From NCBI GenBank assembly GCA_005503065.1, contig SCOE01000019.1, forward strand, positions 40,598 through 104,597: a DNA stretch of 64,000 bases, written 5' to 3'. Both the position numbers and the translations under genes were made by a program. Source of the stretch: Comamonadaceae bacterium ALPHA2B (lineage in GTDB: Bacteria > Pseudomonadota > Gammaproteobacteria > Burkholderiales > Burkholderiaceae_C). Below, piece after piece: positions 1 to 14,700 of the stretch (position 1 is its first letter; each line of letters begins with the position of its first letter). Below the pieces are notes generated by a model, which worked only from the letters and a program-made list of their open reading frames with translations, had not been told where the DNA came from and did no database searches.

Positions 1-1
1 C

Positions 2-1384
<1,383 letters not shown>

Positions 1385-1575
1385 CCCCGTGCAGTGGCGC
1401 CGGGTGCCAAAGTGCAGTCGGCCTGCAGCCCACGACTGTCGAGGGTTTGCGCCAAAGTCGTAACGAACGTGACGATCTGCCGATCAGGGGCGCCGTCCGA
1501 CAGGTCTCTCAGGCGAACCCCGCCGTGTGCCCACGAGGCGGCGGCCTATAACCGGGACCTTTTCCCGCCCCTTCC

Positions 1576-3459
1576 ATGCCGATCAGCCACGCCCCCCTTT
1601 CGTCCGCCGACCTGCACCTCTTTCGCGAGGGCACGCACACGCGCCTGCACGAACGCCTGGGCGCCCACCTGCAGCCGCGCGGCGGCGTGCACTTCGCCGT
1701 CTGGGCGCCGAATGCGCGCCAGGTGCACGTGATCGGCGACTGGAACTACTGGAGCGACGCCGACCCGCTGCAGGTGCGCGACGACGGCAGCGGCATCTGG
1801 GAGGGCACCGTGGCGCAGGCGCAGCCCGGGCAGACCTACAAGTACCGCATCGTCGGGCCAGAAGGGCAGACGCTCGAGAAGGCCGATCCCTTCGCCTTCC
1901 AGACCGAGCTGCCGCCGGCGACCGCCTCGCGCATCTGGGGCGGCGCGCATGCCTGGACCGACGCCGAATGGATGGTGGGCCGCGCCGCCCGCAACGCGCT
2001 CGATGCGCCGATCGCCATCTACGAGGTGCACCCGGGCTCCTGGCAGCGGCAGGACGGCGAGTTCCTGGGCTGGCGCGAGCTGGCGACGCGGCTGGCCGCC
2101 TACGTGAAGGACATGGGCTTCACGCACGTGGAACTGATGCCCGTCACCGAGCACCCGTTCTATGGCTCCTGGGGCTACCAGACCACCGGCTATTTCGCGC
2201 CCACGGCGCGCTACGGCACGCCGGAGGACTTCATGGCCTTCGTCGACCACCTGCACCGGCAGAACATCGGCGTGATCCTGGACTGGGTGCCCTCGCACTT
2301 CCCCACCGACGCGCACGGGTTGGCGCAGTTCGACGGCACGCACCTGTACGAGCATGCCGATCCGCGCCAGGGCTTCCACCCCGAGTGGAACTCGGCCATC
2401 TTCAACTACGGCCGGCACGAAGTGCGCAGCTTCCTGCTCTCGTCGGCGATGTACTGGCTGGAGCATTTCCACATCGACGGCCTGCGCGTCGACGCCGTGG
2501 CCTCGATGCTCTACCTCGACTATGCGCGCGGGCCGGGGCAGTGGATCCCCAACGTGCACGGTGGGCGCGAGAACCTGGAGGCGGTGCATTTCCTGCGCGA
2601 CCTCAACCGCGCCGTCTACCGCGACCATCCCGACACCTTCACCGTGGCCGAGGAATCGACGGCCTGGCCGATGGTCTCGCGCCCCACCGAGATGGGTGGC
2701 CTGGGCTTCGGCATGAAGTGGAACATGGGCTGGATGCACGACACGCTGGCCTACCTCAAGGAAGAGCCGGTCCATCGTCGCTGGCACCACCACCGCATGA
2801 CCTTCTCGCTGGTCTACGCCTTCAACGAGAACTTCGTGCTGCCGCTCTCGCACGACGAGGTGGTGCACGGCAAGGGCTCGCTGGTCAACAAGATGCCGGG
2901 GGACGACTGGCAGCAGTTCGCGAACCTGCGCGCCATGCTGGGCTACATGTGGGCGCATCCGGGCAAGAAGCTGCTCTTCATGGGCGGTGAGTTCGGCCAG
3001 CGGCGCGAATGGACGCACGACGGCGAGCTGGAGTGGTGGGTCACCGGCCTGCCCGGCCACGGGGGCACGCAACGGCTGGTGCGCCAGCTCAACGAGGCCC
3101 TGCGCGGCGAGCCGGCCCTGCACGAACTCGATTTCTCGGGCGAGGGCTTCGAATGGATCGAGGCCGACGACGCCCAGCACAGCGTCTATGCCTTCCTGCG
3201 CAAGGGCCGCGACGGCGCGGCGCCGGTGCTGGTGGTCAGCAACTTCACGCCCGTGCCGCGCGAGAACTACCGCCTCGGCGTGCCGCACCCCGGCCTCTGG
3301 ACCGAGCTCGTCAACAGCGACGCGCGCGAGTTCGACGGCTCCGGCTGGGGCAACCTGGGTGCCGTCGATTCGGCGCCGGTGCCCTCGCATGGCCGGCCGC
3401 AGTCGGTCGTGCTGTCGCTGCCGCCCCTGTCCACGCTGTACCTGAAAGGACCGGGCTGA
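1576..3459 (+). CDS. glgB: 1,4-alpha-glucan branching enzyme GlgB, short form
   Basis: Transfers alpha-1,4 chains to form alpha-1,6 branches in glycogen. The protein is 627 residues: a single CBM48 (about 25-110, FAVWAPNARQVHVIGDWNYW), the GH13 barrel with nucleophile Asp306 ([18 protein letters not shown]) and acid/base Glu359 (TVAEESTAWP), [11 protein letters not shown] near 435, and a C-terminal beta domain. It is about 100 residues shorter than the second branching enzyme (59384-61567) because it lacks the extra N-terminal N1 domain. It sits directly upstream of glgE, so it probably branches the glucan made from maltose-1-phosphate. The start is the ATG after the purine-poor leader; no strong ribosome-binding site is visible. 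Confidence 0.96.
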   Translation: MPISHAPLSSADLHLFREGTHTRLHERLGAHLQPRGGVHFAVWAPNARQVHVIGDWNYWSDADPLQVRDDGSGIWEGTVAQAQPGQTYKYRIVGPEGQTLEKADPFAFQTELPPATASRIWGGAHAWTDAEWMVGRAARNALDAPIAIYEVHPGSWQRQDGEFLGWRELATRLAAYVKDMGFTHVELMPVTEHPFYGSWGYQTTGYFAPTARYGTPEDFMAFVDHLHRQNIGVILDWVPSHFPTDAHGLAQFDGTHLYEHADPRQGFHPEWNSAIFNYGRHEVRSFLLSSAMYWLEHFHIDGLRVDAVASMLYLDYARGPGQWIPNVHGGRENLEAVHFLRDLNRAVYRDHPDTFTVAEESTAWPMVSRPTEMGGLGFGMKWNMGWMHDTLAYLKEEPVHRRWHHHRMTFSLVYAFNENFVLPLSHDEVVHGKGSLVNKMPGDDWQQFANLRAMLGYMWAHPGKKLLFMGGEFGQRREWTHDGELEWWVTGLPGHGGTQRLVRQLNEALRGEPALHELDFSGEGFEWIEADDAQHSVYAFLRKGRDGAAPVLVVSNFTPVPRENYRLGVPHPGLWTELVNSDAREFDGSGWGNLGAVDSAPVPSHGRPQSVVLSLPPLSTLYLKGPG

Positions 3460-3539
3460 GACGCTTGGCAGCGCCCCGGGCATCGTTCATGCTCCGGGGC
3501 AGCGATGCACCGAGCCGGCCCGCCACGAGACCTGACGAC

Positions 3540-5582
3540 ATGCAACTGACCCAGCCCTCCGTGATCCCCATCGGCGTGTCCGATGGCCGCCAGCGCGCCG
3601 TGATCGACGCGGTGCTCCCCAACGTGGACAACGGCCGCTTCGCCGCCAAGTGCGTCGCCGGCGAGCCTTTCCACGTCGAGGCGCACTGCTTTGCCGAGGG
3701 CCACGACGTGCTGCGGGTCATGCTGCAGTGGCAGCGGGAGGGCGAGGACCGCAGCGCCGAAGTGCCGATGAAGCTCAAGTGGAACGACGAGTGGCATGCG
3801 GAATTCACGCCCCCCACGCCGGGCCGCTACCGCTACACCGTCACGGCCTGGGTCGATGCCTTCGAGTCCTGGCACCACGAGCTCGAACGCCGCGTCGACC
3901 CCGAGGACATCCGCATCGCGGCGCGCGTGGGCGCGGCGGAGATCCTGGCCGCCGCCGGCCGCGCGGCGCCCACCCATGCGCAGGACGCGAAGCTGCTGCG
4001 CGAGTGGGCCGCCGAGCTCGAGGCCGGCGCCGCCGAGCGTGCGCTCGATGCGGTCGAGCTCAAGGCGCGCGCGCTCGACCCGGCGCTGGCCGAGGTGGCG
4101 CAGCGCCACCCCGACCGCCAGCACGCGACCACCCTGGCGCCTGGTTTCCCGCTCGTGGCCGACCGGTTGCGCGCGCGTTTCTCCACCTGGTACGAACTCT
4201 TCCCACGCTCCGCCTCGCCCGAGCCCGGGCGGCACGGCACGCTGCGCGACGTCGAGGCGCAGTTGCCGCGCATCGCGAAGATGGGCTTCGACGTGCTGTA
4301 CTTCCCGCCCATCCACCCGATCGGGCGCCTCCAGCGCAAGGGCCGCAACAACGCGCTCGTGACCGAGCCCGGCGACGTCGGCAGCCCCTGGGCCATCGGC
4401 GCGCAGGAGGGCGGCCACAAGGACATCCTGCCCGCCCTGGGCACGCACGAGGACTTCCGCCGCCTGGTCAAGGCCGCGCGCGCGCAGGGCCTGGAGCTGG
4501 CGCTGGACATTGCCTACCAGTGCGCGCCGGACCACCCGTACGTCAACCAGCACCCGGCCTGGTTCAAGTGGCGGCCCGACGGCACGGTGCAGTACGCCGA
4601 GAACCCGCCCAAGAAGTACCAGGACATCTACCCCTTCAACTTCGAGAGCGAGGACTGGCCCGCGATGTGGGCCGAACTCAAGAGCGTGCTGGACCACTGG
4701 ATCGCGCAGGGCGTGGCCGTGTTCCGCGTCGACAACCCGCACACCAAGGCCTTTCCCTTCTGGGAATGGGCGATCACCGAGGTCAAGCGCCAGCATCCCG
4801 AGGTGATCTTCCTGGCCGAGGCCTTCACCCGACCCAAGGTGATGCACCGCCTGGCCAAGCTCGGCTTCACGCAGTCGTACACCTACTTCACCTGGCGCAA
4901 CGACAAGCAGGAGCTCACCGAGTACTTCACCGAACTCAGCACCGCGCCGGGCCTGGACTACTTTCGCCCCAACGTGTGGCCCAACACGCCCGACATCCTG
5001 CACGAGTCGCTGCAGAGCGGCTCGGATGCGCAGTTCCGGCTGCGGCTGGTGCTGGCGGCCACCCTCAGCGCCAGCTACGGCATCTACGGCCCTGCCTACG
5101 AGCTCAAGGAACACCTGCCGCGCAATGCGGGCAGCGAGGAATACCTCGACTCGGAGAAGTACCAGATCCGCCAGTGGGACCTGCAGCGCCCCGACAGCCT
5201 GGAGGGCTTCATCGCCCATGTCAACGCCATCCGCCATGCGCATCCGGCACTGCAGCGCAACGACGACCTGAAGTTCCTGTCCATCGACAACGACCAGCTG
5301 CTGGCGTACATGAAGACCGGCCCCGACGGCCAGGACATCGTCGTCACCGTGGTCAACCTCGACCCCTGGAACACGCAGACCGGCTGGCTGGCGCTCGACC
5401 CGGCGCTCATCGGCGTGGAGGACGACCAGTGGTTCCTCATGGACGACCGGCTGGGCGGCCAGCGCTTCCGCTGGCGCGGCCACCATCACTACGTCCAGCT
5501 CAACCCCTGGCAGGCACCGGCCCATGTGATGCAGGTGCGCCGCCGCGTGCGCAGCGAACGCGATTTCGACTACTTCCAGTGA
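3540..5582 (+). CDS. glgE: Alpha-1,4-glucan:maltose-1-phosphate maltosyltransferase GlgE
   Basis: Extends alpha-1,4-glucan by maltosyl units from alpha-maltose-1-phosphate (GH13_3), the polymerising step of the TreS-Mak-GlgE pathway. The 680-residue length fits the family. An N-terminal beta domain (about 10-125) and helical insert precede the barrel. The nucleophile is Asp398 in [16 protein letters not shown] and the acid/base is Glu427 in [10 protein letters not shown]; their spacing of 29 residues matches characterised GlgE. The start at 3540 ([10 protein letters not shown]) was chosen over an upstream in-frame ATG at 3489, whose leader has no ribosome-binding site. It lies 80 bp after glgB and 28 bp before the treS-mak fusion that should supply its substrate. 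Confidence 0.96.
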   Translation: MQLTQPSVIPIGVSDGRQRAVIDAVLPNVDNGRFAAKCVAGEPFHVEAHCFAEGHDVLRVMLQWQREGEDRSAEVPMKLKWNDEWHAEFTPPTPGRYRYTVTAWVDAFESWHHELERRVDPEDIRIAARVGAAEILAAAGRAAPTHAQDAKLLREWAAELEAGAAERALDAVELKARALDPALAEVAQRHPDRQHATTLAPGFPLVADRLRARFSTWYELFPRSASPEPGRHGTLRDVEAQLPRIAKMGFDVLYFPPIHPIGRLQRKGRNNALVTEPGDVGSPWAIGAQEGGHKDILPALGTHEDFRRLVKAARAQGLELALDIAYQCAPDHPYVNQHPAWFKWRPDGTVQYAENPPKKYQDIYPFNFESEDWPAMWAELKSVLDHWIAQGVAVFRVDNPHTKAFPFWEWAITEVKRQHPEVIFLAEAFTRPKVMHRLAKLGFTQSYTYFTWRNDKQELTEYFTELSTAPGLDYFRPNVWPNTPDILHESLQSGSDAQFRLRLVLAATLSASYGIYGPAYELKEHLPRNAGSEEYLDSEKYQIRQWDLQRPDSLEGFIAHVNAIRHAHPALQRNDDLKFLSIDNDQLLAYMKTGPDGQDIVVTVVNLDPWNTQTGWLALDPALIGVEDDQWFLMDDRLGGQRFRWRGHHHYVQLNPWQAPAHVMQVRRRVRSERDFDYFQ

Positions 5583-5610
5583 ACGACAAGAACGAAGGAT
5601 TGGAGGCCGC

Positions 5611-8960
<3,350 letters not shown>

Positions 8961-8964
<4 letters not shown>

Positions 8965-9833
8965 ACGATTTCGGCTTTCACCTGGAACCGGTGCGCGCGA
9001 TGCTGTTCCAGATCGGCGCCTTCATCCCACGCCTGCTGTTCGCGGCGCTCATCGTGGTGGCCGGCTGGCTCATCGCCAAGGTGGTGCGCTTCGCCGTGAC
9101 GCGGGCGCTGCGCGCCATCAACTTCCCGGTGCTCACCGAGCGTGCGGGCCTGGACGGCTTCCTGCGCCAGGGTGGCATGAAGATCGACACCACCGGGGTG
9201 GTGGGGGTGCTGGCCTACTGGGTCGTCATCCTGGCGGCGCTCATCGTCGCCTTCAACGGGCTGGGCCTGACCTACGTGACCGACCTGCTGGGCCGGGTGG
9301 TCTGGTTCGTGCCCAACATCTTCGTCGCGTTGCTGGTGCTGGCCTTCGGCTCGTACTTCGCGCGCTTCGTCGGCGACGCCGTGCTGACCTATTGCCGCAA
9401 CGTCGGCGTGCGCGACGCCTTCTTCTTCTCGAAAGTGGCGCAATACGCGGTACTGGTCTTCGTGATCCTGATCGCGCTGGACCAGGTCAAGGTGGGCGGC
9501 GACATCGTGCGCGAGAGCTTCATCGTGATCCTCGCGGGCTTCGTGTTCGCGGTTGCACTGGCCTTCGGGCTTGCGGGCAAGGACTGGGCGGCGCGCCGCA
9601 TCGACGAATGGCTGCCGCGCGACGGCCTGCCGGGCGATGGCATGCCTCCGGCTGCGCCCGCGCCGGGCGACCGCGCGGCGCGCGCGGGCGAGAGCCTGGC
9701 CGAGGAAGCGGCCGCGGCGCCGGTGGACGCCGTGGTGCCTGCGGACGACCCATTGCGCCCGCCTGCGCCGCGGCGAACCGGCGGCGAGCCGCTGATTCCC
9801 CGGCGGCCCGGCGATCCGCCGCCGCCCATCTGA
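8961..9833 (+). CDS. Membrane protein of the mechanosensitive-channel-related TM-helix family
   Basis: A 290-residue inner-membrane protein with about five hydrophobic segments (roughly residues 15-38, 75-100, 108-135, 155-178, 180-205). The pattern resembles the conserved TM-helix family annotated as mechanosensitive ion channel related, such as Pseudomonas CmpX; motifs include [16 protein letters not shown] and [20 protein letters not shown]. The cytoplasmic beta domain of true MscS is not visible, so channel activity is inferred only from family naming. The last 75 residues are Pro/Ala-rich and probably disordered. Translation is coupled to treS-mak by a 4-nt overlap, and treZ follows after 33 bp, which suggests a role linked to trehalose or osmotic state. 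Confidence 0.75.
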
Positions 9834-9866
9834 TCTCCTGTCTCCCTCTTTTTCCGAAGGTTCTCC

Positions 9867-11735
9867 ATGAAGACCCATGGCTCGGCCATGCGATTCGGTC
9901 CGACCGTGCTCGATGGCGGCGGCGTGCGCTTCTCACTCTGGGCGCCAGGCGTCGACGTGCTGGACGGCGTTCGCCTCGAGCGTCGTCTGCCCGGCGGTGA
10001 CGACGAGGCTCGCTGGGACGTACAGCCGATGGAGCCGCGCAGCGGCGGCTGGTACGAACTCGAGGTGCCCGACGCCCTGCCGGGCGAGCTGTACCGCTTC
10101 GTGCTGCCGGATGGCCTTCGCGTGCCCGACCCGGCCTCGCGCGCCAACCCAAAGGACGTGCACGGCCCCAGTGAAATCGTCGACCCGGCGGCCTACGCGT
10201 GGAAGGACGCGGCCTGGCGCGGCCGGCCCTGGTCCGAGGCCGTGGTCTACGAACTGCACGTGGGCACCTTCACGGCCGAGGGCACCTTCGATGCGGCACG
10301 GCGGCGCCTGCCCGAACTCGCTGCCCTGGGCATCACCGCGGTCGAACTCATGCCCGTGGCCGATTTCCCCGGCGGGCGCAACTGGGGCTACGACGGCGTG
10401 CTGCTCTTCGCGCCCGACAGCGTCTACGGCCGGCCGGACGAACTGCGTGCCTTCGTCGACGAAGCCCACGCGCTCGGCCTCATGGTGCTGCTCGACGTGG
10501 TCTACAACCACTTCGGGCCCGAAGGCAACTACCTGCATGCCTACTGCCCCGCCTTCTTCAACCCGGCCCACAAGACGCCCTGGGGCGCGGCCATCAACTT
10601 CGACGGCGACGGGCGCGAAGCGGTGCGCGCCTTCTTCATCCAGAACGCGCTGCACTGGATCGAGGAGTTCCACTTCGACGGCCTGCGGCTCGACGCGGTG
10701 CACGCCATTCGCGACGACTCCGAGGAGCACATCGTCGCGGCAATCTGCCGGGCGCTGCGCGAGGGCCCAGGCCGCGATCGTGCGGTGCACGTCGTGCTGG
10801 AGAACGACCTGAACCAGGCCCGTTTCCTCGGACGCGACCCGCAGGGAATCGCGGAGATCGCGACCGCGCAGTGGAACGACGACCTGCACCACGCCGCGCA
10901 TGTGCTGCTCACCGGCGAAACCGACGGCTACTACCTCGATTTCGCCGAGCAGCCCGCCGAGCAGTTCGGCCGGGCGCTGGCCCAGGGCTTTCTCTACACC
11001 GGCCAGGCCTCGGCCTTCCGCGGCGGCGAGCGCCGCGGAGAAGACCCCTCGGGCCTGCCGCACGGCGCCTTCGTCTCCTTCCTGCAGACGCACGACCAGG
11101 TCGGCAACCGCGCCTTCGGCGACCGCATCGACGCGCTCGCCGATGCTGCGCGCGTGCAGGCTGCGCGCGCGGCGGTGCTGCTGTCGCCGCACGCGCCGAT
11201 GCTGTTCATGGGCGAGGAGTTCGCCGCCACCTCGCCCTTTCTCTACTTCTGCGATTTCGGGCCCGAGCTGGCTGAGGCCGTCTCGCGCGGGCGGCGCCAG
11301 GAGTTCGGCCGCTTCGCCGCCTTCGAGAACGAGGCCGCGCTGGCGCAGATTCCCGACCCGAATGCGCAATCCACCTTCGAGGCCTCCCGCCTGAATGCCG
11401 ACGAGGCGCAAAGCGGCATGCACGCCCGCGCCCTGGAAGACACCCGCGCCGTGCTTGCGGTGCGCGCGCGACACATCGCGCCGCGGCTGCCCTCGCGGCC
11501 GGGCAGCGGCCTGTGGCACACCGACGGTCAAGTGTTGTACCTGCAGTGGGTGCTCGAAGGGGGCCGGACAGCCGCGCTCCTGCAGATGGTGCTGAATCTC
11601 GGCACCCGGCCCGCGCATGCGGCGGCGCCGCCCGGCCGCACCCTGTACGAGCGCGCCTGCACGGCGCAGGACGGCGGTCTGCGACTGGCGTCCGGCGGAC
11701 TGCGCCTGGCGCTCGAAGAGGTGCCGCATGCTTGA
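9867..11735 (+). CDS. treZ: Malto-oligosyltrehalose trehalohydrolase TreZ
   Basis: Cleaves the alpha-1,4 bond next to the terminal trehalosyl unit of malto-oligosyltrehalose and releases trehalose (GH13). It has 622 residues: an N-terminal CBM48-like domain (FSLWAPGVDVLDGV), then the barrel with LMPVADFPGGRNWGYDGV, DVVYNHFGPEGNYL (both characteristic of TreZ), nucleophile Asp276 (DGLRLDAVHAI) and Glu312 (HVVLENDLNQ). FLQTHDQVGNRAFGDR carries the transition-state residues. AAGG precedes the ATG. The end overlaps the malQ-treY start by 8 nt, so TreZ and TreY, which act in sequence, are translationally coupled. Confidence 0.96.
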   Translation: MKTHGSAMRFGPTVLDGGGVRFSLWAPGVDVLDGVRLERRLPGGDDEARWDVQPMEPRSGGWYELEVPDALPGELYRFVLPDGLRVPDPASRANPKDVHGPSEIVDPAAYAWKDAAWRGRPWSEAVVYELHVGTFTAEGTFDAARRRLPELAALGITAVELMPVADFPGGRNWGYDGVLLFAPDSVYGRPDELRAFVDEAHALGLMVLLDVVYNHFGPEGNYLHAYCPAFFNPAHKTPWGAAINFDGDGREAVRAFFIQNALHWIEEFHFDGLRLDAVHAIRDDSEEHIVAAICRALREGPGRDRAVHVVLENDLNQARFLGRDPQGIAEIATAQWNDDLHHAAHVLLTGETDGYYLDFAEQPAEQFGRALAQGFLYTGQASAFRGGERRGEDPSGLPHGAFVSFLQTHDQVGNRAFGDRIDALADAARVQAARAAVLLSPHAPMLFMGEEFAATSPFLYFCDFGPELAEAVSRGRRQEFGRFAAFENEAALAQIPDPNAQSTFEASRLNADEAQSGMHARALEDTRAVLAVRARHIAPRLPSRPGSGLWHTDGQVLYLQWVLEGGRTAALLQMVLNLGTRPAHAAAPPGRTLYERACTAQDGGLRLASGGLRLALEEVPHA

Positions 11736-14700
11736 GGCCCTGCACCGGGCCTGCCTGCGAGCCGGCATCGCCACGTACTACCACGACGTCTGGGGCCGGC
11801 GGGTCGAGGTCGCGCCGGCGCAGCTCGCCGCGCTGCTGGCCGAATTCGGCTTCGGCGCCCATGCGCCGGACGATGCATCCGCATGGGAGACCGAGCTCGC
11901 GGCGCGCGAGGCCGCGCAGTGGCGCCGCGCACTGCCGACGGTGCACGTGGTGCATTCCGGCGAGTCTCTGCGGCTGCCGCTGCGGCTGGCGGCCGACGTG
12001 TCGCGCGCCGACTGGTCGCTCACCGGCGAGCAGGGCGAGATCCGGCGCGGCAGCCTCGCGTTCGAGGGCACGGACGAACGCGAGCGCAGGGAAGTGGACG
12101 GGCAGTGGATCGTGGAGCGCATGGCGGCCATTGCCGACGGCCTGCCCATGGGCTACCACCGGCTGCGCATCGAGGGCCGGCCGGAAGAAGCCCTGGTCAT
12201 TGCCGCGCCGCCGCGCTGCTACATGCCCGGGCAGGACGATGGCGGCGAATCCGAGCCGCGCCACTGGGGCATCGCGGTGCAGCTCTATGGCCTGCGCTCC
12301 GCGCGGCAGTGGGGCATCGGCGATTTCGGCGACCTCGCCGCGCTGGCGGCGCCGGCAGCGCGGCTGGGTGCGCAGGCGATCGGGCTGAACCCGCTGCACG
12401 CCCTGTTCCCGCACGACGCGGGCAAGCGCAGTCCCTACAGCCCCTCGTCGCGCCTGCACCTGAACCTGCTCTATATCGACGTCGAGGCGGCGCCGGGCTA
12501 CCGGCGCAGCGCGGCGGCGCGGGAGCGCGTCGCTTCCGCGGAATTCCAGGCGCGGCTTGCGGCCCTGCGGGAGGCCACGCTGGTCGATCATGTCGGCGTG
12601 GCGGCCGCGAAGCTGGAAGTCCTGGCTCTCGTGCATGCCGACTTCGCCGCCGCCGCGCCTGCGCCGGGCGATCCGGCGCAGGCCGATAAAGAGGCGTTCC
12701 GCGCCTTCGTGGCGTCGCGCGGCGAGGCGCTGCAGCGGCACGCGCTCTTCGACGCCCTGCAGACGCACTTCCATGCGCGCGACCCGGCCGCCTGGGGCTG
12801 GCCGGTGTGGCCCGAGGGCTTCCAGTCGCCAGACACGCCGCAGGTGCGTGCCTTCGCGTCCGAACATGCCCGGCGCGTGGATTTCTTCGCTTGGCTGCAG
12901 TGGGTCGCCGACGCGCAATTGCAGGCGGCCGCGGCACGCTGCCGCGACGAGGGCCTGGCCATCGGCCTGTACCTGGACCAGGCGGTGTCGGTCGACCGTT
13001 ACGGCTCCGACGCCTGGGGTGCGCGTGCGGTGCTGGCCACGGGCGCCAGCGTGGGCGCGCCGCCCGACGAATTCAACCCGCTCGGCCAGGATTGGGGCCT
13101 GCCGCCGCTCAAGCCCGTGGCGTTGCGCGAGACGGGCTATGCGCTCTTCATCGACACGCTGCGCTCCGGCATGCGCGGCGCGGGCGCGCTGCGCATCGAC
13201 CACGTGATGGGCCTCACGCGCCTGTTCTGCATGGCGCCCGGCGCCACGCCGGCCGAGGGCGCCTACGTGCACTACCCGGCCGAGGAGATGCTGGCGATCG
13301 TCGCGCTGGAGAGCCAGCGCCACCGCTGCATGGTGATCGGCGAGGACCTGGGCACGGTTTCGGACGAGACGCGGCATCTGCTGGAGCGCTTCGGGCTGCT
13401 GTCGTACCGGCTGCTGTACTTCGAACGCGAAGGCGCGGCCTTCAAGGCGCCGCAGGCCTACCCGCGCGAGGCCCTCGCGGCGGTGAGCACCCACGACCTG
13501 GCCACCCTGCAGGGCTGGTGGAGCTCGACCGACCTGCAGGAACGCATCCGGCTGGGTCTGTTCCCGCGCGAGGCAACGGCCTTGCAGCAATTGGCGGATC
13601 GCGCGGCCGAGCGTGCCCAGCTCATGCTGGCGCTGCAGCAGGCCGGCCTGCTGGACGCCGAGGCGGTGGCGCGCGCGCTCGGCGCCGGCGAGCTGGACGC
13701 CGACGCGACTGCGGCCGTGCACCGCTACCTCGCCAGCACGCCCGCACGGCTGATGATGGTGCAGGCCGAGGACCTGCTGGGCGAGCGCGAGCAGGCCAAC
13801 ATGCCTGGCACGCTCGACACCCATCCCAACTGGCGCCGCCGCCTGTCGCTGTCCGCGGACCGGTGGCCGGCGCAGGCCCGCGTGTGCGCCGTCGCCGAAG
13901 CGGTGGCGCAGGAGCGGCCCGCGCGCATGGATGCGGCGGGGGCACCGCCGCGCACGCGCATCCCGCGCGCCACCTACCGCCTGCAGTTCCACGAGGAGTT
14001 CACTTTCGACGACGCGATCGCCGTCCTTCCCTACCTCGCGCGGCTGGGCATCAGCCATGTGTACTGCTCGCCGATCCAGCGCGCGCGGCCGGGCAGTCGG
14101 CACGGCTACGACGTGGTGGCGCACGACGAGGTCAATCCCGAGCTCGGCGGCTTCGAGGGCTTCGCGCGCTTCACCCGGGCGCTGCAGGACCAGGGCATGG
14201 GCCAGCTGCTCGACCTCGTGCCCAACCACATGGGCGTGCTGGGCGCCGACAACCCCTGGTGGCTCGACGTGCTGGAGAACGGCGAGGACTCGGCCTATGC
14301 CCGCTTCTTCGACATCGAGTGGCAGCCGCTCGATGCCGACCTCGCGGGCAAGGTGCTGCTGCCGGTGCTGGGCGACAGCTACGGCGCCGTTCTCGACCGC
14401 GGCGAACTGAAACTCGCCCTCGACGACACGCGCGGCGCGCTGTCGATCCGCTACCACGAGCACCGTTTTCCGCTGGCGCCGGCCAGCTATGCCGAGGTGC
14501 TGCGCTGGGCCGAAGGGCTGGTCGACGACGCGCAGGTGCAGGCCGCCTTCGCCAGCATCGGCCACGCCTTCGCCCACCTGCCCAGCGGCGATGCGGTGCG
14601 CGAGGTGCGCGCCCGAGAGCAGGCGATGGCGCATGCCCGCCTGGTGGAGCTGCTGGACGGCCAGGCCGCCGCCGCGCCGGCGCTGCGCGCGGCGCTCGAG

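Noticed and set aside
1385..1575. Possible glycine-type riboswitch before glgB (CTCTCAGGCGAAC near 1505)
   Set aside because: Only the CTCTCAGG segment resembles the glycine aptamer; the GGAGAG partner and the CGCCGAAGG core are missing, and glycine control of a branching enzyme makes little sense.
3489..3539. Upstream ATG at 3489 as the start of glgE
   Set aside because: It would add 17 residues (LRGSDAPSRPATRPDD) without similarity to GlgE N termini and has no ribosome-binding site; 3540 gives the usual length and catalytic numbering.
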